Below are positions 19,342 to 27,794 of a stretch of 64,000 nucleotides of DNA, piece by piece. Each line of letters opens with the position of its first letter. Positions within the stretch are counted from its first letter, which is position 1. A model generated the notes under the pieces. The model worked only from the letters and a program-made list of their open reading frames with translations. It did not search any database and was not told where the DNA came from. The position numbers were made by a program, and so were the translations under genes. Source of the DNA: Pseudomonas fluorescens (GTDB lineage: Bacteria > Pseudomonadota > Gammaproteobacteria > Pseudomonadales > Pseudomonadaceae); contig NZ_LR134318.1 in NCBI RefSeq assembly GCF_900636825.1, positions 1,645,501-1,709,500 on the forward strand. The letters are read 5' to 3'.

Positions 19342-20343
19342 ATGTTCAACGGAAAATCGATCTTCATCTCCGGCGGCACCGGCTCGTTCGGGCGTAGATT
19401 CATCGCCCGCCTGCTCGAGCAATACCAGCCCAAGCGCGTGGTGGTGTTTTCCCGTGATGAGCTGAAGCAGTACGAGATGCAGCAGACCTTGAACGCGCCG
19501 TGCATGCGCTACTTCATCGGTGATGTGCGCGACGCCGATCGACTGCGTCAAGCCATGCGCGGCATCGATTATGTGGTGCATGCAGCAGCACTCAAGCAAG
19601 TGCCGGCGGCGGAATACAACCCGACCGAATGCATCCGCACCAACGTCAATGGCGCGGAAAACATCATCGCCGCGGCCATCGACAATGGCGTGAAGAAAGT
19701 CGTGGCGCTGTCTACCGACAAAGCTGCCAGCCCGATCAACCTGTACGGCGCGACCAAGTTGCTTTCGGACAAGTTGTTCGTCGCGGCGAACAATATCGCC
19801 GGCGAGCAGGAAACCCGATTTGCCGTGGTGCGCTACGGCAACGTGGCCGGTTCCCGTGGCTCGGTGGTGCCTTTCTTCAGCAAACTGATTGCCGATGGTG
19901 CAAAGGAGTTGCCGATCACCGACGAACGCATGACAAGGTTCTGGATCACTCTCGACCACGGCGTGCAGTTTGTCCTCGACAGCTTCGCGCGGATGCACGG
20001 CGGCGAAGTGTTCGTGCCGAAGATTCCGTCGATTCGCATCGTCGATCTGGCGCGTGGCATGGCTGAACATCTGCCGCGCAAGAACGTGGGCATTCGTCCC
20101 GGTGAAAAGCTCCATGAATTGATGGTGCCGCTGGACGACGCGCGGATGACCCTCGAGTTTGAAGATCACTACACCATTCAACCGTCGATCCGCTTCACCA
20201 GCGTCGATGTCGATTTTGCCGTCGACAACGTCGGTGAGCGCGGGCGGGCGGTCGGCGAAGATTTCGAATATCGCTCCGACACCAATCCGCATTTTCTCTC
20301 GGTCGAGCAGATTGCTGACCTGCACGCGAAGCTCTCGCAATGA
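19342..20343 (+). CDS. pseB: UDP-N-acetylglucosamine 4,6-dehydratase (inverting) PseB
   Basis: A 333-residue SDR enzyme catalysing the first pseudaminic acid step: UDP-GlcNAc to UDP-2-acetamido-2,6-dideoxy-beta-L-arabino-hexos-4-ulose. The NADP motif is 'ISGGTGSFGRRF' (about 9-20). The triad-like residues Asp126, Lys127 and Tyr135 are in 'STDKAASPINLYGATK', the arrangement known in FlaA1/PseB. The start follows AGGAGA. The 3' end overlaps pseC by 4 bp. The presence of pseC, pseF, pseG/H and pseI directly downstream supports the inverting (Pse) rather than a different dehydratase function. Confidence 0.95.
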   Translation: MFNGKSIFISGGTGSFGRRFIARLLEQYQPKRVVVFSRDELKQYEMQQTLNAPCMRYFIGDVRDADRLRQAMRGIDYVVHAAALKQVPAAEYNPTECIRTNVNGAENIIAAAIDNGVKKVVALSTDKAASPINLYGATKLLSDKLFVAANNIAGEQETRFAVVRYGNVAGSRGSVVPFFSKLIADGAKELPITDERMTRFWITLDHGVQFVLDSFARMHGGEVFVPKIPSIRIVDLARGMAEHLPRKNVGIRPGEKLHELMVPLDDARMTLEFEDHYTIQPSIRFTSVDVDFAVDNVGERGRAVGEDFEYRSDTNPHFLSVEQIADLHAKLSQ

Positions 20344-21503
20344 TTCCCTACGGTCGGCAAAGCCTTGATCAGGCAGACATCGACGCCGTCGTCGAGGTGC
20401 TGCAATCCGACTGGCTGACCCAAGGGCCGAGCATCGAGCGTTTCGAGCAGGCGATGGCCGAGTGTTGCCAGGCCGATTACGCCGTGGCGGTGAGCAATGC
20501 CACAGCGGCGCTGCACATCGCCTGTGTGGCGGCGGGTCTGGGGCCGGGCGACCGGTTGTGGACGACGCCGAACACCTTTCTCGCCTCAGCCAATTGCGGA
20601 CGCTATTGCGGTGCCGAGGTTGATTTCGTCGACATCGATCCACTGACCTGGAACCTCGATGCGTTCGCCCTCGCGGCGAAGCTCGAACAGGCCGAACGCG
20701 ACGGCATCCTGCCGAAAGTGCTGGTGGCAGTGGCGTTCTCCGGGCAGAGCTGCGACATGCGCAGGATTGCCGAACTGGCCGAGCGCTACAACTTCACCGT
20801 GATCGAGGACGCTTCTCACGCGGTCGGCGCATCGTACGCGGGACGCCCGGTGGGTTGCGGTGAGTTTGCAGCGATGACGGTGTTCAGTTTTCATCCGGTG
20901 AAAATCATCACCAGTGCCGAGGGCGGCATGGTCCTGACCAATCGAGCGGCGCTGGCCGAGCGTTTGCAGCGTCTGCGCAGCCACGGCATGACCCGCGATC
21001 CGCAGCAGATGACCGAGCCCAGTCACGGGCCGTGGTATTACCAGCAGATTGAACTGGGCTTCAATTACCGAATGACTGATTTGCAAGCAGCGCTGGGGTT
21101 GTCGCAGCTGCGCAAACTGGACGAGTTCGTCGCGCGGCGCCGCGAACTGGCCGCGCGTTACGATCAGTTGCTGGCGTACCTGCCATTGACCTTGCCCAGC
21201 GCACAGCCGGAGGCGCAATCGGCGTGGCACTTGTATGTGGTGCGCTTGCAGACCGAGCGCTGCAACCTCAGTCATCGCCAGGTGTTCGAGGGTTTGCGCG
21301 CAGCCGGCATCGGCGTGAATCTGCACTATATTCCCGTGCACCTGCAGCCTTACTATCGCGACCTGGGTTTTGCCGAAGGGGATTTCCCCGAGGCGGAACG
21401 TTACTACGCCGAGGCGATCAGCTTGCCGCTGTTCCCTTTGCTCAGCGACGCACAACAGGAGCAGGTGGTCGAACAACTCCGCCGACTGCTGCTTGAGGAG
21501 TAA
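20340..21503 (+). CDS. pseC: UDP-4-amino-4,6-dideoxy-N-acetyl-beta-L-altrosamine transaminase PseC
   Basis: A 387-residue PLP-dependent aminotransferase of the DegT/DnrJ/EryC1 family that aminates C-4 of the PseB product using glutamate. The PLP lysine is Lys188 in 'FSFHPVKIITSAEGG'. The cofactor Asp lies in 'VIEDASHAVGASY', and 'PYGRQSLDQADIDAVVEVL' is the usual PseC N-terminus. The ATG overlaps the pseB stop. It is separated by 6 bp from pseF. Length matches the family. Confidence 0.95.
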   Translation: MIPYGRQSLDQADIDAVVEVLQSDWLTQGPSIERFEQAMAECCQADYAVAVSNATAALHIACVAAGLGPGDRLWTTPNTFLASANCGRYCGAEVDFVDIDPLTWNLDAFALAAKLEQAERDGILPKVLVAVAFSGQSCDMRRIAELAERYNFTVIEDASHAVGASYAGRPVGCGEFAAMTVFSFHPVKIITSAEGGMVLTNRAALAERLQRLRSHGMTRDPQQMTEPSHGPWYYQQIELGFNYRMTDLQAALGLSQLRKLDEFVARRRELAARYDQLLAYLPLTLPSAQPEAQSAWHLYVVRLQTERCNLSHRQVFEGLRAAGIGVNLHYIPVHLQPYYRDLGFAEGDFPEAERYYAEAISLPLFPLLSDAQQEQVVEQLRRLLLEE

Positions 21504-21509
21504 GGCACC

Positions 21510-22205
21510 GTGAGCTGCGTTGCGATCATTCCCGCCCGTGGTGGCAGCAAGCGCATCCCGCGCAAGAATCTCAAGCTGTTCGACGGTGTGCCGATGATCG
21601 TCCGCTCGATCCGCACCGCGCTGGACTCAGGGCTGTTCAAGGCGGTTGTGGTCAGCACCGACGATGAGGAAATTGCCGAGATCGCCCGGGCTAATGGCGC
21701 CGAGGTGCCGTTCATGCGTCCCGCCGATCTGGCGGATGACTTCACCGGCACGGCTGCGGTGATCGTGCATGCCTTGCAGCACCTGCCGGCCTTCGATTAC
21801 GCCTGCTGCATTTACGCCACGGCGCCGTTGCTGCAGGCGCGCTATCTGCGCAAGGGGCTGGAGTTGCTCGCGCGGCATCCGTCCAGATCGTTTGCCTTTT
21901 CGGTGTGTAGGTTCGGTTTCCCGGTGCAGCGCGCGTTGACCCTCGACGGAGAGGGCGCCTTGACTTCGATGTATCCCGAGTTTCGCCACACCCGTTCGCA
22001 GGACCTGCCCGAAGCGTTTCAGGATGCCGGGCAGTTTTACTGGGGCCGCAGCGCAGCGTGGTTGCGTGGCGAGACGCTGTTTTCGCCGGCGAGTCTGCCG
22101 GTAATCCTGCCGCGCCATCTGGTGCAGGATATCGACACGCCTGAAGACTGGCAGCGCGCCGAATACCTGTACGCCGCGCTCAAGGCCGGCGGAGAACTGT
22201 CATGA
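21510..22205 (+). CDS. pseF: Pseudaminic acid cytidylyltransferase PseF
   Basis: A 231-residue CMP-nonulosonate synthetase that activates pseudaminic acid with CTP to CMP-Pse, the donor for flagellin glycosylation. The signature 'IIPARGGSKRIPRKNLKLF' is at the N-terminus, and 'VVSTDDEEIAEIARANGAEV' and 'HLVQDIDTPEDW' are typical. The start codon is GTG, preceded by 'GAGGAGTAAGGC' that also ends pseC. It overlaps the next gene by 4 bp. Confidence 0.94.
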   Translation: MSCVAIIPARGGSKRIPRKNLKLFDGVPMIVRSIRTALDSGLFKAVVVSTDDEEIAEIARANGAEVPFMRPADLADDFTGTAAVIVHALQHLPAFDYACCIYATAPLLQARYLRKGLELLARHPSRSFAFSVCRFGFPVQRALTLDGEGALTSMYPEFRHTRSQDLPEAFQDAGQFYWGRSAAWLRGETLFSPASLPVILPRHLVQDIDTPEDWQRAEYLYAALKAGGELS

Positions 22206-23707
22206 GAGTGCTGATCCGCGCCGACGCTTCGCCGACCATCGGCAGCGGCCACATTGCCCGATGCCTGACGCTGGCGCGGGTGCTGCGCGGGCAGGGCAGC
22301 CATGTCGCGTTCGCTTGCCGGCGTCTGCCCGGACATCGGCTGGATGTGCTCAACGCCGAGGGCTTCGAAACCTTCGCGTTGCCCGAACGTTATGCTGATG
22401 AAGACCCGCAGCAGGCGATCGAATCGATGCTGCCGTGGCAGGCCGACATCGCGGCGTTGGGGGCGTTGCTTGAAGGTCAAGAAGCGTTCGACTGGATCAT
22501 CGCTGATCATTACGGCCTCGATCATCACTGGCAGACCGCCGCGCGGCGCTGGGCGCATCGGATTGCGGCGGTGGACGATCTGGCCACGCGACGCTACAGC
22601 GTCGATCTGCTGCTCAATCAGAATCTGTCCGGTGTCAGCGAACACTATGCGCCGTTGCTGCCGCAGGGCTGTCGTACTTTGCTCGGCCCGCGCTACGCCA
22701 TGCTGCGTGAAGAATTCAATTGCCCAGCCATCGAAATCAGACCGAAGGCGCGCCGGGTGTTGGTGAATTTCGGCGGCTTCGACGCGGCGATGCAGGCCCA
22801 TCACGCGATGCTTGCCTTGGCTGATTTCAGCGAGTTGCAAGTGGACTTCATCGCCGGCGCCGACAACCCGGCGTGGGCGCAAATGCAGGCCTTGGCCGAG
22901 ACGCGGCCGAACTGGCGCCTGCACAGTTTCGTCAGCGATTTCTACCAGCGCATGACGCAAGCCGATCTGTTTATCGGCGCCGGCGGCGGCACCAGTTGGG
23001 AGCGCGCGGCGCTCGGTTTGCCGACGATCTGTATTGCCGTGGCAAACAACCAACAGGCCAACGGCGAAGTGATGGCGGCGGCCGGCGCGCATGTGTTCAT
23101 GGGAGCGCGGGAACATGTCAGTGTCGAGCAATTGCGGGATGCGGTCGGCTTTGTGGTGGACAATCATTTCCTGCGCCGCAGCCTGGCTGAGCGCTCGCGG
23201 CGACTGGTCGATGGGCGTGGCGCCGAGCGGGTCGCGGCCGCATTGGCCGGTGCCGTGCTCAAGCTGCGCCCGGCAACGCTGGACGACGCGCAATTGCTCT
23301 TCGATGGACGCAATGCCGAAGCGGTGCGGCGCTGGTCGCTGGAGACGGGCGTGATCAATTGGTCGCAACACCTCAACTGGCTGACGGCGAGTTTGCGCAA
23401 TCCGCAGCGGCTGCTGTTGATCGCCGAGGCGGATGACGGTCCGGTCGGCGTGCTGCGTTACGATTTGCGCGGGTTTGCCGCCGAAGTATCGGTTTATCTG
23501 TTGCAAGGTCGTTTCGGCCTTGGCTGGGGGCGGGCGCTGTTGAGTCGTGGCGAGACGTTTGTTGCCGCGCACTGGCCGCAATTGACGCTCATCAACGCCC
23601 AGGTCCTGCCAGCCAATCAGTCCTCACTGAAATTGTTCAGCGACGCCGGGTTCACTCAGGAAACCTGCGCGTTTACCCGTGTTTTGAAGGATCACCCGCA
23701 TGCCTAG
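22202..23707 (+). CDS. pseG: Fused UDP-sugar hydrolase PseG and N-acetyltransferase PseH
   Basis: A 501-residue two-domain protein. Residues 1 to about 340 are PseG, which removes UDP from UDP-2,4-diacetamido-2,4,6-trideoxy-beta-L-altropyranose. The 'IGSGHIARCLTLA' motif places a His at residue 17, the catalytic position in PseG, and 'GAGGGTSWERAALGLPTI' is the GT-B-like UDP-binding part. Residues from about 352 to the end ('LRPATLDDAQLLFDGRN', 'VSVYLLQGRFGLGWGRALL', 'NQSSLKLFSDAGF') are a GNAT domain matching PseH, the preceding N-acetylation step. No separate pseH is in the cluster, so the fusion probably supplies both steps. It overlaps pseF by 4 bp and pseI by 8 bp. Confidence 0.93.
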   Translation: MRVLIRADASPTIGSGHIARCLTLARVLRGQGSHVAFACRRLPGHRLDVLNAEGFETFALPERYADEDPQQAIESMLPWQADIAALGALLEGQEAFDWIIADHYGLDHHWQTAARRWAHRIAAVDDLATRRYSVDLLLNQNLSGVSEHYAPLLPQGCRTLLGPRYAMLREEFNCPAIEIRPKARRVLVNFGGFDAAMQAHHAMLALADFSELQVDFIAGADNPAWAQMQALAETRPNWRLHSFVSDFYQRMTQADLFIGAGGGTSWERAALGLPTICIAVANNQQANGEVMAAAGAHVFMGAREHVSVEQLRDAVGFVVDNHFLRRSLAERSRRLVDGRGAERVAAALAGAVLKLRPATLDDAQLLFDGRNAEAVRRWSLETGVINWSQHLNWLTASLRNPQRLLLIAEADDGPVGVLRYDLRGFAAEVSVYLLQGRFGLGWGRALLSRGETFVAAHWPQLTLINAQVLPANQSSLKLFSDAGFTQETCAFTRVLKDHPHA

Positions 23708-24752
23708 TTTCAAGATCGGCAACCACACCATCGGTGCCGACGCGCCGCCGTTCATCATCGCAGAGATGAGTGGCAACCATAATCAGTCTCTGGACGTCGC
23801 CCTGCAGATTGTCGAGGCCGCCGCGAAGGCCGGCGCGCATGCTTTGAAACTGCAAACCTATACCGCTGAGACCATGACTCTGGATTTGTCCGAAGGCGAG
23901 TTCTTCATCCAGGATCCGGGCAGTCTTTGGGCGGGCACTTCGCTGTATGAGCTGTACGAAAAAGCCCACACGCCGTGGGAATGGCACGCGCCGATTTTTG
24001 CTCGGGCCAAGGAATTGGGGATGCTGGCATTCTCGACGCCATTCGATGACAGCGCAGTGGATTTTCTCGAAAGTCTCGACGTGCCGGCGTACAAGATCGC
24101 CAGTTTCGAGAATACTGATCTGCCGCTGATTCGCCGCGTTGCGGCCACCGGTAAACCGCTGATCATTTCCACCGGCATGGCCAGCATCGCCGAACTCGAT
24201 GAAACCGTGCGTGCTGCGCGCGAGGCGGGGTGCACGGATCTGGTCTTGCTCAAATGCACCAGCACCTACCCGGCAACGCCGCTCAACAGCAACGTGCGCA
24301 CTATTCCCCATTTGCGTGAATTGTTTGGCTGCGAGGTGGGGCTGTCCGATCATTCCATGGGCGTCGGGGTGTCAGTGGCGGCGGTAGCGCTTGGCGCGAC
24401 GGTAGTAGAAAAACACTTCACGCTCGACCGTTCGGCCGGTGGTGTCGACGCGAGTTTTTCCCTGGAGCCGGCGGATATGGCCAGTCTTGTGCTGGAAACC
24501 GAACGCGCCTGGCAAGCCATGGGGCAGGTGCAGTACGGTCCTACCGAAGCCGAGCGCAAGTCGCTGGTCTATCGCCGTTCGCTGTACGTCAGCGCCGATA
24601 TGGCCGCCGGTGAGGCTTTTTCGCCGGACAATCTGCGCGCCATCCGCCCCGGTCTCGGTCTGCCGCCCAAGCACACCGAAGCGGTTCTCGGCCGTCGCGC
24701 GCGGACCGCAATCAAGCGGGGCACGCCGCTTGATTGGTCGCTGGTCGAATAA
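23700..24752 (+). CDS. pseI: Pseudaminic acid synthase PseI
   Basis: A 350-residue NeuB-family synthase condensing phosphoenolpyruvate with the 6-deoxy-altrose derivative to form pseudaminic acid. The N-terminal TIM-barrel part shows 'FIIAEMSGNHNQSLDVALQI', 'KLQTYTAETMTL' and 'VGLSDHSMGVGVSVAAVALG'. The C-terminal 60 residues ('RRSLYVSADMAAGEAF' to 'IKRGTPLDW') are the antifreeze-like SAF domain. It overlaps the pseG-pseH fusion by 8 bp and is the last gene before an intrinsic terminator at about 24884. Confidence 0.95.
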   Translation: MPSFKIGNHTIGADAPPFIIAEMSGNHNQSLDVALQIVEAAAKAGAHALKLQTYTAETMTLDLSEGEFFIQDPGSLWAGTSLYELYEKAHTPWEWHAPIFARAKELGMLAFSTPFDDSAVDFLESLDVPAYKIASFENTDLPLIRRVAATGKPLIISTGMASIAELDETVRAAREAGCTDLVLLKCTSTYPATPLNSNVRTIPHLRELFGCEVGLSDHSMGVGVSVAAVALGATVVEKHFTLDRSAGGVDASFSLEPADMASLVLETERAWQAMGQVQYGPTEAERKSLVYRRSLYVSADMAAGEAFSPDNLRAIRPGLGLPPKHTEAVLGRRARTAIKRGTPLDWSLVE

Positions 24753-24883
24753 GTCGATCTGCACCGATTCGGCAAAATAGCGTGACCTGCGAGTCATAAC
24801 GCGCATCTTCACTGTATTGTATTGACCGGGGAGATGGCGCCTGGGCCGTTTTCGGTGCCAGTGATAGCCCTTTGCGCTTCCCG

Positions 24884-24911
24884 TGGCTGCCCGTTGTGGC
24901 GGCCGTTTTTT
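24884..24911 (+). terminator. Intrinsic terminator downstream of pseI
   Basis: GGCTGCC (24885-24891) and GGCGGCC (24898-24904) form a seven-base-pair stem with one G-T pair and a six-base loop. G and a run of six T follow. It sits in the 225-bp gap between pseI and the KAS III gene, so the KAS III gene probably has its own promoter or depends on read-through. I see no convincing promoter between the terminator and its ATG. Confidence 0.6.
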
Positions 24912-24977
24912 GTTTGTCGGCGCCCCTCGAATCCTTGCGAGCGGTGGTTTTGGGCTGTTTTTTATTGGGAAGCCGTA

Positions 24978-25904
24978 ATGATTGGCATAAAAAGCATTGC
25001 GAGCTACGTTCCTGTAGCCGGCGTGGACAATTACGCACAAGGTGCAAAATTCGAGAAGGATGAAGAATTCATCCTTGGCAAGATCGGTTCGGCATTCCTG
25101 CCGCGCAAAGACGCTGAGCAGGAAACTTCCGATCTGTGCGTGGAAGCGGCCAATGCGCTGTTTGCCAGCAACCCGGAACTGAAGCGTGAATCGATCGACG
25201 CGTTGATCGTGGTTACCCAGAACGGTGACGAAGAAGGTCTGCCGCACACGGCTGCCATCGTCCAGGACAAACTCGGCCTGCCGACCCATGTCGCGGCGTT
25301 TGATATTTCGCTGGGTTGCTCCGGTTACGTCTACGGCATCTACGCGATCAAGGGCTTCATGGAAGCCGCCGGCCTGAAGAACGGCCTGCTGATCACCGCT
25401 GACCCGTATTCGAAAATCGTCGACCCGGAAGACCGCAACACCACCATGCTCTTTGGCGACGCCGCCACCGCAACGTGGATGGGCGAAGATCCGACCTGGG
25501 CGTTGGGCAAAGCCAAGTTCGGCACCGACGGCTCTGGCGCTCCGCACCTGAAAGTCACCGATGGCGTGTTCTTCATGAACGGCCGTCAGGTATTCAACTT
25601 TGCCTTGCTGAAAGTCCCGGCGCACTTGCATGAGTTGCTCGATGATTCCGGGCTGAAGGCAGATGACATCGACGCGTTCTGCATTCACCAGGGCAGCGCG
25701 GCGATTGTCGACGCGGTGGCGCGGCGTTTCGAAGGCGAGCCGGAGAAATTCATCAAGGACATGGTCGAGACCGGCAACACCGTGTCGTCGAGCATTCCGT
25801 TGCTGCTGGAAAAACACGTCATCGATTCCGACTGGCAGCGCATTGCACTGAGCGGTTTCGGTGTGGGGCTGTCGTGGGGCTCGGCGATCATTTATCGCCC
25901 TTGA
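24978..25904 (+). CDS. Beta-ketoacyl-ACP synthase III (FabH-like) of the flagellin glycosylation locus
   Basis: A 308-residue thiolase-fold condensing enzyme. The KAS III triad is present: Cys114 in 'SLGCSGYVYG', His237 in 'CIHQGSAAIVD' and Asn267 in 'ETGNTVSSSIP'. Such enzymes join an acyl-CoA to malonyl-ACP. Placed between the pseudaminic acid genes and the Maf transferase, it more likely makes a short acyl group for N-acylation of a glycan sugar than serves general fatty acid synthesis. That role is inferred. I chose ATG 24978 (GGGAAG upstream) since the family starts 'MIGIKSIASYVP'. The in-frame extension from 24822 covers the terminator region. A strong terminator follows. Confidence 0.88.
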   Translation: MIGIKSIASYVPVAGVDNYAQGAKFEKDEEFILGKIGSAFLPRKDAEQETSDLCVEAANALFASNPELKRESIDALIVVTQNGDEEGLPHTAAIVQDKLGLPTHVAAFDISLGCSGYVYGIYAIKGFMEAAGLKNGLLITADPYSKIVDPEDRNTTMLFGDAATATWMGEDPTWALGKAKFGTDGSGAPHLKVTDGVFFMNGRQVFNFALLKVPAHLHELLDDSGLKADDIDAFCIHQGSAAIVDAVARRFEGEPEKFIKDMVETGNTVSSSIPLLLEKHVIDSDWQRIALSGFGVGLSWGSAIIYRP

Positions 25905-25928
25905 GACAGTCGAAAGCGGTAGATATGA

Positions 25929-25969
25929 AAATAGCGCTCAAAGGCTGACCTCTGAGCGCTATTTTTTTT
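25929..25969 (+). terminator. Intrinsic terminator after the KAS III gene
   Basis: A perfect 11-bp stem (AATAGCGCTCA at 25930-25940 and TGAGCGCTATT at 25953-25963) with a 12-nt loop runs into a tract of eight T. It separates the KAS III gene from the maf-like gene, whose own ribosome site (AAAAGGAG) follows at once. Confidence 0.88.
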
Positions 25970-25993
25970 GCCTGAAAAGGAGTGTGAGGCAAC

Positions 25994-27283
25994 ATGAGCG
26001 AGATTTTCCAGGCCAATGCCGAAGTGCTGCAGCGGCGCTGGCCGACGCTGTTCGAGCGTCTGTTGGCGGAAGACAGTGCGGCCGTGCAGGCCGAACTCGT
26101 GCAAGGGCTGGGATCTACGCTGAGCGTTGACGGTATCCAGCTGACCAGCCGCCGTGATCGTCTACGCGAGGCGCAAACCCAAGCGGCGAGCCTGCCGGAG
26201 ATACCGCAACTGCACGTCTATGGCACCGGGCTCGGCGACTTGCCTAACGTGCTGCTCGAGCGTGCAAGCCTTGAGCGGCTTTACGTGCACATCCTCAATG
26301 GCGCGCTGTTCGCGCTGGTCCTGCAACTGCTCGATCAGCGGCAGTGGCTGGATGATCTTCGTGTCGAGCTGTTTTACGCCGGTGATCACCCGGACTTTTT
26401 CACGCCGTTCTTCGCGCTGCCGGCCGAGATGCTGCTGGCCGATGATTTCAATGCGAAGATCCGCGACCGGCTGGTCAATGAAGTCCATCTGACATTCAAT
26501 AATCGCGATTTCGATCCCCAGTCACCGCAGATCCGTCAGCGCTTGCAGGATTGTCTGCCGGTACTGCTCGGCGATGCCGATGTGGCGCATTTGTTCGGCA
26601 CCTGCGCCGGCCAGGAAATCTACGTGATTGCTACCGGGCCGACGCTGGAGCAGCATTTCGAACGTCTGGCAGCGATCCGTCAGCGTCCCGAGCGCCCGTT
26701 GTTCATCTGCGTTGATACCGCTTATCGGCCATTGCGCGAGCACGGCATCGTACCTGACCTGGTGGTGAGCATCGATCAGCGCATCGGCTTGCGCCATCTA
26801 CCGTTCGAGGCTTCTGACGGCATCACGCTGGTGTACCTGCCGATGAGCGACCCGCGGGTGCTGAAGGCGTGGAAGGGCAAGCGCTTCGGCGGATATTCGG
26901 CGAGCCCGATTTATGCCGGGCTGACGGAACAATATCCGCGCGGCCAGTTGCACGTCGGCGGCAGCGTGATCCATCCGGCGGTGGATCTCGCGGTGAAAAT
27001 GGGTGCGGCGCGGGTCACGCTGTTTGGCGCTGACTTCGCCTTCCCGATGAACAAGACCCATGCCGGTTGGAACGATGGCGACCTCGGGCCACCGCTGGCT
27101 CAGGCACGGCACTGGGTGCACGATGGCCATGGTCAGCGCGTCAGCACGCAGCTGAATTTTCGCGGTTATCTGTGTGTGCTGGAGCGCTTCATTGCCGCGC
27201 ATCCACAGGTCGAATTTCTCAACAGTAGCCGCGCGGGTGCGTTGATCGCCGGAACGACTTTCCATCCGGAGTTCGTGAAATGA
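25994..27283 (+). CDS. Motility accessory factor (Maf) family flagellin glycosyltransferase
   Basis: A 429-residue protein of the DUF115 / MptE-like Maf family, known in Campylobacter, Aeromonas and other Pse-producing bacteria to transfer nonulosonic acids onto flagellin. The 'EIYVIATGPTLEQHFERLAA' segment is the nucleotide-binding loop of the family. 'FICVDTAYRPLREHGIVPDL', 'VVSIDQRIG' and 'LFGADFAFPMNKTHAG' are further hallmarks. Together with the complete CMP-Pse pathway upstream and fliC downstream, transfer of pseudaminic acid to FliC is the best prediction. It overlaps the next small gene by 4 bp. Confidence 0.87.
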   Translation: MSEIFQANAEVLQRRWPTLFERLLAEDSAAVQAELVQGLGSTLSVDGIQLTSRRDRLREAQTQAASLPEIPQLHVYGTGLGDLPNVLLERASLERLYVHILNGALFALVLQLLDQRQWLDDLRVELFYAGDHPDFFTPFFALPAEMLLADDFNAKIRDRLVNEVHLTFNNRDFDPQSPQIRQRLQDCLPVLLGDADVAHLFGTCAGQEIYVIATGPTLEQHFERLAAIRQRPERPLFICVDTAYRPLREHGIVPDLVVSIDQRIGLRHLPFEASDGITLVYLPMSDPRVLKAWKGKRFGGYSASPIYAGLTEQYPRGQLHVGGSVIHPAVDLAVKMGAARVTLFGADFAFPMNKTHAGWNDGDLGPPLAQARHWVHDGHGQRVSTQLNFRGYLCVLERFIAAHPQVEFLNSSRAGALIAGTTFHPEFVK

Positions 27284-27552
27284 GTGCGCTGAGCCAGAGC
27301 CAGAGCCAGGCGCAGTGCCGTCAATGCGCGGCGTTGTTTCGTCTGGGGCGTGACGTCGAGGCTGCACTGACGATGGTCGATGTGTTCGAACAGGTTCAGC
27401 AATGCCTGGCGTCCGCGCCCGCAAGTGTGCGGCAAGGTTGGGCACAGTTACTCACCTCAATGCTCGAGTGCCAGGAACGGCAGGACTGGTTGGGCCTTGC
27501 TGACTATCTGGAATATGAGCTGGTTGAATTGCTGGAAACGGCCCGACGCTGA
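27280..27552 (+). CDS. Small hypothetical protein coupled to the Maf transferase
   Basis: A 90-residue protein, acidic and mostly helical, with two N-terminal cysteines ('CRQCAALFRLGRDVEAAL') and a C-terminal 'WLGLADYLEYELVELLE'. I do not recognise a family with certainty. The ATG overlaps the maf stop by 4 bp (ATGA), so the two are translationally coupled. The length and helical nature suggest a partner or chaperone of the Maf enzyme or of flagellin. That is inference. It is the last gene of the island before the fliC promoter. Confidence 0.75.
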   Translation: MSALSQSQSQAQCRQCAALFRLGRDVEAALTMVDVFEQVQQCLASAPASVRQGWAQLLTSMLECQERQDWLGLADYLEYELVELLETARR

Positions 27553-27687
27553 ACCGCTGCGGGGCACTGGCCCGCGGCTCTGCGGATCAGCCGGTTTTAT
27601 GACGCCATTTTTCAGCGATTGATGTGCTGCTAAGTCTTTGTTTTCTCGGGAGTGGCCGGGTGATGGCAAAATTTTTTTAAAAAGCCC

Positions 27688-27714
27688 TCAAGCAACCTGC
27701 AAACCCGACGATAA
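27688..27714 (+). promoter_or_regulatory. Sigma-28 (FliA) promoter of fliC
   Basis: TCAAGCAA (27688-27695), an 11-bp spacer, and GACGATAA (27707-27714) match the FliA pattern TCAAG/TAAAGTTT-N11-GCCGATAA, with one mismatch in the -10 part. It lies 80 bp upstream of the fliC ATG, giving a roughly 75-nt leader. The rest of the 242-bp gap from 27553 shows no gene. Confidence 0.8.
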
Positions 27715-27794
27715 CTATTACGAAGGTTCTCTAGGCCATACCCGGCGGTTGCCAGGGCCGGAAGCCGCAGTACCCAACCAACGAGGAATTCGTC

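Noticed and set aside
24822..24977. N-terminal extension of the KAS III protein from an upstream in-frame start
   Set aside because: It would place 52 extra residues over an intrinsic terminator. The KAS III family begins at the ATG at 24978, which has a ribosome site.
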